Shown here: positions 57,664 to 64,000 of the stretch, one piece after another
Position numbering within the stretch: the first letter of the stretch is position 1
Layout: the number at the start of each line of letters is the position of its first letter
Assembly (NCBI RefSeq): GCF_000204055.1
Contig: NW_006768793.1
Coordinates: 649,983-713,982, forward strand
Reading direction: 5' to 3'
Source: Melampsora larici-populina 98AG31
Lineage: Eukaryota; Basidiomycota; Pucciniomycetes; Pucciniales; Melampsoraceae
DNA: 64,000 bases
Made by a program: the position numbers and the translations under genes
The notes under the pieces: generated by a model
What the model was told of the DNA's origin: nothing
Seen by the model: the letters and a program-made list of their open reading frames with translations, nothing else
Database searches by the model: none

Positions 57664-59883
57664 TTACTTCTTATGAGCGTAGCCTCTTCCAACATTTCCT
57701 TTCCCGTTTCCTTGGTTCTGGTGACCTGAGTTTTCCTCGATTTGTCTACTTCTTCCCCAATTTCCTGGGACACTTCCCGATCCACTCTGACTGCCATACC
57801 CAGATCCGCCTTGGCCACTACTCGACCCGCTCTCTCCTCCATTGCTTCGGCCGCCTTTGAAGTTTGGTCGATAATTATGAATATAATTTGCGGGATTACC
57901 TTTATAATTAGGATTGATGGCGAGCTTGTGATTTGCTGGCTGGGTCGGGGGTTGGAACGTTGGGGCGAAGGTACTAGTCGATGCATGAGTGACGTGAGGT
58001 TGGCGGTTGAAGATCGCTTGGGTCGTTTGATGGTGCGTGTTGTGCGGTTCACTTCGATTTTGCGCCCAAAGTGCTGACCTAACCGATTGGGTACCTTTGT
58101 TGACTTCCCCTTTCTCCTCTTTCGACTCTCCCCTGCTCGGATCATCCCACGCTGATGTTTTTCCTTCCCAGTTCTCTCCGTCAATCGGGTCGATGTACTG
58201 TTTGACTTGTCCGTGGGCGTATGGGTTATCTAAATAAAGATCATCGCCTCTCTTTATCGTATTCCTTTCAGCTCGTTTTTCAATTGCCTTATTCCAAACA
58301 CCGATATCTGCCATATCTTCCTCTTCACCAACTCGAAAGGTAAGATATGTCTGTCTCATCTCAATATCGTAACGGAACGCTACAACCCAGCCACCATCGT
58401 TTTCATTTTGAATCTCCAGGACGTTCGCGAAGTGTTCTACCATCGACGATACGACTTCATCATGTTTATAGAACTTCAGGTATTCCATGAATAAATCCTT
58501 CTGTCGGTGCCATTGGGCCACCGAAGTTCGCCATTCGCTCGGTACCGGGGAGCCGTTATAGGCTATCGAGTCGGCATCTTTGGTTTTCGTCCGTGATGAT
58601 TTATTGGACGTGAGGTTGAGGTCCTGGCGGAGCCAGTTGGGATCAAAGATCGAGAGGGGGATGTACCTCGAAAGGTCTCGCATCGCAGATGCCCAGTAAG
58701 GTGACAAACCGACTAAATTGTTTAACAATTCTTTCCCCTTCACCACTTTGATTTTCTTTCTGGTGGTCGTTTCTTTCACGCTCTTTTCACCTGAAACGTT
58801 CTGTTCATCTGACTTTCCTTTTGACTTAAACTCCACCCATTTCCTTTTATCCGCGCATAATTGGTCGTACAGGTTTCTGTTGTGGGAATTGAAAGCTGCG
58901 TTGATTTGAGCATCTAGCATCAACATCATCGGATCTCCTGTCTCCTCCGGATTTGACACGACCGTTCGTTCAATGACAGGTTGATCTCCTGTGGAGTCTG
59001 GTTCCCAAAATTAGGTTCTTGTCAGTATCCAGCTTTCGTTTTTGTTTTCCTTTCATCTTTTTTTTTTTTTTTTTTTTTTTTGGATGTGTTCCATTTTGGA
59101 TGTGTTCCGTTTGGATATTGTCCTTTGGATCTATTCCGTTTGGATCTATTCCGTTCTCCCAAAGGAGTTTTGTCATCTCCTAGGAGGCATTCCCATTACT
59201 GGAAGAATTGTTTAATTTCAAAGCTGTGGCTTACCATCTATATCATCATCTAGGTAGATACCTCCTACTATTCGGTTCCTCCTTTCATCAGTCTTTCTAG
59301 TTCCATCCACACTGCCATTTTCGGATTCACTTTCCCATTTGTCTTGCCTCCGGTCGGTGTGGGCATTCGTCGTCTGTTGTTGGGGGGGTGGGGGTCGGTT
59401 CGGTTGGGTAGACTGATGTGCTAATTGAGTAAGGACGGGGGGGTTGCTCGTTGGGGGGTTTGTCGATGTCGACGGATTAGTGAGTTGGTTGTCGAAGGGT
59501 TCCATGGGTGCTTTCCCCTTTGGTTTCTTGATCCTAACGGGTCCAACTAGCTGGGATCCTGACTCTGGTTGTTCTCCGTTCTTGCGCTTGGATTGTCTGG
59601 TCGGTGCCGTCCTTGCTTTAACTTGTTTGCTTGCTTTCAACTTATTGCCATTTTGATTCGCCTCTTGATCTTCTTCTTCAGCATTCTCTTCTTTCTCTCC
59701 ACTCTTGTTTCCTTTCCGTTCTCCTTCTCTGTCTTCATCGTCTGCTCCTTGATTTCTCTCCTCCCCTTCTCCCGTATTTGCTCCCCCTTCTCTTAAGTTG
59801 TCTCCTTCTTTTTCATTGCTTCTTCCTTCTGTGTGATTTCTAACTTGGTCGTCGATTTTCTTCTGAAAGTCTTTGCTGTCCAT
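57664..59883 (-). CDS. gag-like protein of DIRS-type element (spliced)
   Basis: Two exons, complement(57664-58988, 59235-59883), join in phase (GTAAGC donor, CACAG acceptor) to 657 aa. The first exon is highly charged and disordered (EGEERNQGADDEDREGE; basic AREA KASKQVKARTAPTRQSKRK). The second has a helical core (LSPYWASAMRDLSRYIPLSI, VAQWHRQKDLFMEYLKFY) and a Gly/Ser/Gln-rich tail ending GRGYAHKK. No CCHC knuckle is seen. The stop overlaps another good donor (GTAAGT at 57668), with an acceptor TTGTAG at 57603, so an alternative splice could extend the protein. Without the first exon, the second still has an ATG at 58959. Confidence 0.8.
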
Positions 59884-60229
59884 GATCGGATTGATATGTT
59901 TTGATTCTTAATCTTGTGAAATTTGGTATAATGAGTAATTATTCGGTTTTTAAATTTGTTTAATATGATGATTATATGTTATGACGGAAGACTTATTCTG
60001 ATGGAAAAAGAGAAAAGAAGTTTTCGAAAAGAACTCGAAAAAGAACAGAAGGTTAAGCTCTGATGAGAATGCTTAACTAAAGCTACGGAAGCTTGTCTTT
60101 CAGGAGACTAGGCGGGGAGTTGGGAGTGATAAGGTTTGGAGGAGAATTTTGTTTCCTTCTCCTGTATCACCACCTCCCGCGACTTCGTCGCATATGTAAA
60201 TATTACATGTGCACCTAGTCTCCCCTTAC

Positions 60230-62896
60230 GCTCTACGTGCTATGGAAGTCCTCCACACGTCGTGCCTTTGGTGTGAAGCGGCAATCAAATCCAATTGGTC
60301 GTTTCGAAATCCATTCAAACAAATCAACACCCAAGAATCCTTAATCAAAACCTAACCTCGAGCAGCTTTGTTCATAAATCTTGCAGAGTGGCCAGGTTAT
60401 CAACAGTCCTACTTTAGATCATGAGGCTATCCGCGTTAGGCGATAGGATCGCTATATTTGTTAGTACATATAAACAGTGCTGTGCTCTCAAGTTTCAACA
60501 GCCGAGCTGCGTACCACCTCTTTCACAATCAAATCTTGATCCACGTAATATTTGGAGCATTTGACAATGAAACAGATCATTTTGTGTCACGTGACACCAC
60601 AACTTATATTGTTTACATTGTTCTTTGATATGGCGGTATCCATAACTTATCTATAAATGTTCATGAGTTCTTTGATATCTTATAATACTTTTTGCTTTGA
60701 TGTAATCTTGAACAAATATAAGCAAATGGTGTGTAATAGTATCACATATATATCTTATAGATTTCTGGAGTAATATCATCAGGATCAGGGTTTGTTGAAT
60801 TCTTTAATCCATTTTCAAAAATTGACATACCATAACACTGCCAGCATTAAATATGTTCCCTGGTCGGAACATGACCTAGGCTGGGAATATCATTGAGAGA
60901 AGAATGGTGCATCAAATCATCTTGCACTGCACATCTGAGCCATAAAGCATACACTACATATGTGCAAACATCTGAGTAAATCCTTAGCTATCAGCTACAT
61001 ACAGGTCCGCTCAGTTTTCTGCTCATCTAGATAAGAAGTTCATGTGTAATACATGCTGTAACTTTGTTCAGATTGAGCCACACATCTCAAAATATTGACT
61101 ACATATATCACAATGGCTACTCAGGAAATATTCATGGAACTGTGTAACAGTAGCAGGATGGGAATGTGATCACTAGGACCCATATTCCCATCTGGGAACC
61201 TCTTTAATGCTGGCAGTGTAAGTTTATTTGATTCAACTTGATCCCAAATAAATAAATAGGTATGTACCCTCATCTTGAAAAATTGAAGTGATATGGTTTT
61301 TGTCATTTTTTGATTATAAGTTTTGAAAGCTTGCTAGGAGCTTGTTTTGGGAAAATGCACTAGTTCAAATTGATAACTTTCAAGTTGAACCCCATTATTC
61401 TTCAGTAACAAGCTGTATCCACAAGCTGGACTACAACAATCCTTTCTCCAAAAGAGTTTTTACAATTTGAATATCTCAAAGGTTTATTTGTGTTTTGGGT
61501 GAGAGATGGAGATGGGATAGTCTTAGCTTAGCCTTAGATTCATGATGATATCAGAGAGATAATACAAGATTTATCTCAACACATTCAAAGCATTACCTGA
61601 GCTTAACTGACCTTTTCTCACGGTATGTTTTCCACCAGGGTTGGAGCAAAGCTTCAATCTGAAACATCAGGAATGATATCTGCATCAACAAGAACAGTGT
61701 ATATAAGATCAAGCAGAAAATCCCACATCAACTTCACTAAAGGATTGAATGCAAAACCAAAAATATACTAGCTAAACATGTTATCAGTAATGATTTTGAT
61801 GAAACTCCTTCCATCTATATTGACCCACACCTCCTCAAGTAAGTACAGAATAGATGTTCATGAGAAATACACCTTTCAAGCTGATCAAATTTATAGCTGA
61901 TGGATTACTGGAATATATGCAAACCCTGACTGTTCCAACCAAATGATCAATGAGAGACACAAGTGTCATTTCATCCCAGGTAGTAATTTCAGGCTTGTGT
62001 TCAGGTTGTTTAGTTGTGAGCTGCAAGAGTGTTCAACAGAGTCTGGCTCTCATCCTCTTTGAAGAACAGTAGCTAGCTCAGATCAATGCTACTGGACTGG
62101 GAAACAAGACAAACAATAGTCTCAGATAAAGCTCAAAGAAGTAACACTGGATGATCATTGGGGATGAGGTGTAGTTTGTGTTTGTAGAAGGAAGCTTGGA
62201 TGAGCTTGGATGAGAAAAGAAAATGTTTTTGGCACAACAACATAGTGCATAAGACAACAACACAATACAATGAGGTTTAAACCTTGAGAGTCAATAATGG
62301 AAAATAAGACTTTAGTTGTTGTGTAATGTGCAAGAAATAAATTACACAGAGGAAAGAATATGTTTCAACAGTCCTTCTGAGTGTCTCAACATCGAGGCGG
62401 TCTGCAATGGACGCAATAAAAACCCTGGCATTTGACTTTTTGATCATGCTAGAGGTTCTAGTGACCTTTCTTGACACTCATGAAGTACAAAATTGGGTAG
62501 ATATAGGTATGGTGATAGGTTCGAGGAAGTGAGTGCTTTACAGGCTGAGGATGGTAGTTGTATCTCTCCTCAGTCCTGGGTAGGCTGCATTTGAAATCTT
62601 AACTTATTTACAATTGGTATCGGGGTGTGGGCATGCCGGTATTCTATTCAACGCACCATTGCCCGAATTTTAGTGAAAATCAGACTCGTAAGTATTGGAT
62701 AGTGTGGCTGATGTCTCGACTTACCCTCGTTTTGCTTTGACTGGAGGTGGGTATTCTGTGGCTCGTTCTTGAAGGACTCAAAGAGCGGCACTACAAATGA
62801 CGATCAGTCCCCCAGGCCCGTTCATGAGTGTTATGTACTCTTGTTAGCCATCGGCTTGAGGAAACCAATAGGGATGTGTGAATCTGAGTTACTTAC
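60230..62896. other. intergenic, no gene seen
   Basis: AT-rich, short open frames only. It contains the element at 60836-61218. Remnants of older repeats are likely but not identifiable by eye. Confidence 0.45.
60836..61218. mobile_element. 383-bp miniature element, CAC ends, TAA duplication
   Basis: The ends are CACTGCCAGCATTAAA and the complement, flanked by TAA at 60833-60835 and 61219-61221. Inner pairing GTTCCC..GGGAAC and TGGGAATAT..ATATTCCCA continues the arms. Non-coding. Confidence 0.85.
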
Positions 62897-63053
62897 GGTT
62901 CACCACCTGGGATGGAAGCAGCAGAAATGGTGGCTACATCAAATGTCAGGTACATCAGTTTGATTGAAGATACATGAAAGAAGCGATGAAGGTAGAGGTC
63001 CAAGGGTGATCACCTGTTAAAACAGCAGCAACCACTAACTTGAAGGAAACCAT
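62897..63053 (-). CDS. 5' part of a candidate secreted-protein gene
   Basis: Exon 63014-63053 and exon 62897-62933 join in phase to MVSFKLVVAAVLTATISAAS followed by IPGGEP, a textbook signal peptide split by an 80-base intron. The next donor (GTAAGT) is good. The third exon is uncertain: an acceptor TTTGTAG at about 62795 gives a quick stop, while one 11 bases further in stays open for about 30 codons. The gene may encode a very short secreted peptide, or its remainder is decayed. No homologue is recognised. Confidence 0.4.
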
Positions 63054-63143
63054 AATCGATTCTCGTTTGTGGAAATTCGAGAGCAAGTTTTTGTTCTTAT
63101 GAGTTCAAAGTTGATGTAATTTGGTAGCCAGAACACTTGGTAA

Positions 63144-63522
63144 CACAGGAAACAAGGGACAATTTTCCCGTGGGAAAACCAATTGTATCTGACTCAGTTA
63201 ATGAGCCAAAATGTATTATTTTGGTGTTATATCTGTGTTATTTGTACATTATGGCTCAGAAACTACATTTATACTACACAAAGTTGATTCTGGAACTTTT
63301 CCACAAAATTTCCAGAACATTTTTCAGAAAGCCAGAATGCTTCTGCACCCTGGGCAAAAGGGCATTCAAACATGTACTGTTTTTCACAAGTCCAGGAGTC
63401 CAGAACACAGTCAAATCTGTGTTCTGGGGCAGTTCTGGAAAATTTGTGGAAAAGTTCCAGAATCAACTTTGTGTAGGATGTAATCGGTCTTCCCGCGGGA
63501 AAATTGTCTCTTGTATCCTGTG
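63144..63522. mobile_element. 379-bp fold-back element, CAC ends, TAA duplication
   Basis: The ends are CACAGGA(A/T)ACAAG(G/A)GACAA and the complement, then TTTTCCCG(T/C)GGGAA. It is flanked by TAA at 63141-63143 and 63523-63525. Arms continue inward with CACAAAGTTGATTCTGGAAC and CCAGAACACAG, but the left arm has an extra 70 or so bases. Non-coding. Confidence 0.85.
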
Positions 63523-64000
63523 TAAGGATGAGAGGCAAAGCAATTCTTGGAGGCGGTAATTTGAAGGATCCGACCCAGGCAGGAGACTTCGAAAATCCTT
63601 CATATTTGTTCTAACAAAGGCGCTGTGAGGCGTTTTTCTGGACTTTTACAGTCCTGGAGTTTCCGTTGAGCCACAGTACAAAAACTCACAAACTTCCGAA
63701 AGCTTGGAAGAACTTTTGTTACCTTTCACATAAGAGACGGTGTTAACCTGTCACCGTGTAAATATCCGTGTAGCACGTCGACGTGCACACACGAAAGACT
63801 TTCCTTGGACCCTGTAACGACCCATCAAAGAGGTTCCACGACAAGTACATCTTCCCCTTATCACCTGGGAGGTTGAAAGTCAGTTGGCCCCCACTGACAA
63901 CAAAGGATTCTGCAAATCCTTTAAACAAATCACAAAGCACAAAGGGTGCTCAGCAAAAATCTCAGTCTCAATCCGACCAAAAGACTTTGAGATTTATTTC
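63523..64000. other. right edge of window, no gene seen
   Basis: No recognisable coding sequence or repeat. A gene reaching in from the right cannot be excluded. Confidence 0.4.

Larger units (their letters stand above)
54150..60230 (-). mobile_element. DIRS-order (Ngaro-like) tyrosine-recombinase retrotransposon
   Basis: Three intact frames on the minus strand follow in the order gag, RT-RNase H, tyrosine recombinase. This is the hallmark of DIRS-order elements, which use a recombinase instead of an integrase. No methyltransferase domain is seen, which favours Ngaro-type over DIRS1-type. Ends are approximate. The low end has a GC-rich structured block (54150-54430). The high end has an inverted pair GGAGACTAGG/CCTAGTCTCC (about 60097-60226) and palindromes such as GCGACTTCGTCGC. 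I could not identify the split direct repeats. Codon use and GC are higher than in neighbouring host genes. Confidence 0.85.

Noticed and set aside
1..64000. CRISPR arrays, rRNA operons, bacterial-type operons or terminators
   Set aside because: The window is spliced eukaryotic DNA. No regularly spaced direct repeats or rRNA signatures were seen.

Overview
This is a eukaryotic nuclear window, almost certainly from a basidiomycete and most likely a rust-type fungus (Pucciniales). The genes are split by many short introns (about 60-110 bases, GT..AG), very small exons occur, intergenic DNA is AT-rich, several genes encode secreted proteins, and transposons are abundant. The order is my inference from these features; no phylogenetic marker was tested.

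Layout. 1-842: 3' end of ALG8 (N-glycan precursor glucosylation). 1266-4423 (-): an 18-exon secreted GH5 glycoside hydrolase. About 6234-7005 (-): a decayed protein-kinase fragment. 8686-10338 (+): an FSH1-type serine hydrolase whose model needs a 5-base exon. 11162-13976 (+): a membrane protein with a C-terminal GRAM-like domain. 16259-17028 (-): an unknown basic protein. 18420-19379 (+): a candidate secreted protein. 22263-23978 (-) and 24320-26003 (+): the two subunits of mitochondrial NAD-isocitrate dehydrogenase, head to head across 341 bases. 29048-32712: a fold-back element interrupted by a hAT transposon. 33443-33898 (+): a small secreted protein. 35512-37063 (+): SEC14. 37929-38974 (+): an FMN-binding pyridoxamine-oxidase-like protein. 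38975-43095: a gene-free stretch packed with miniature elements. 43096-46159 (-): a PIF1 helicase with an RNase H1-type hybrid-binding domain at its N terminus. 46860-49481 (+): a long Cdc14-type (septation initiation network) protein. 51377-53453 (-): a membrane-bound lysophospholipid acyltransferase (ALE1-like). About 54150-60230 (-): a DIRS-order retrotransposon with intact gag, RT-RNase H and tyrosine recombinase frames. 60230-64000: mostly non-coding, with two more fold-back elements and a short candidate signal-peptide gene.

The host genes are mainly housekeeping (glycosylation, TCA cycle, lipid transfer and remodelling, genome maintenance, cytokinesis). They alternate with secreted or lineage-specific genes and repeats. 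Four fold-back/miniature elements share CAC...GTG ends and a 3-base TTA/TAA target duplication. Others have TA duplications. Exon boundaries were worked out by hand from reading frame and splice consensus; places where the phase does not close are flagged.
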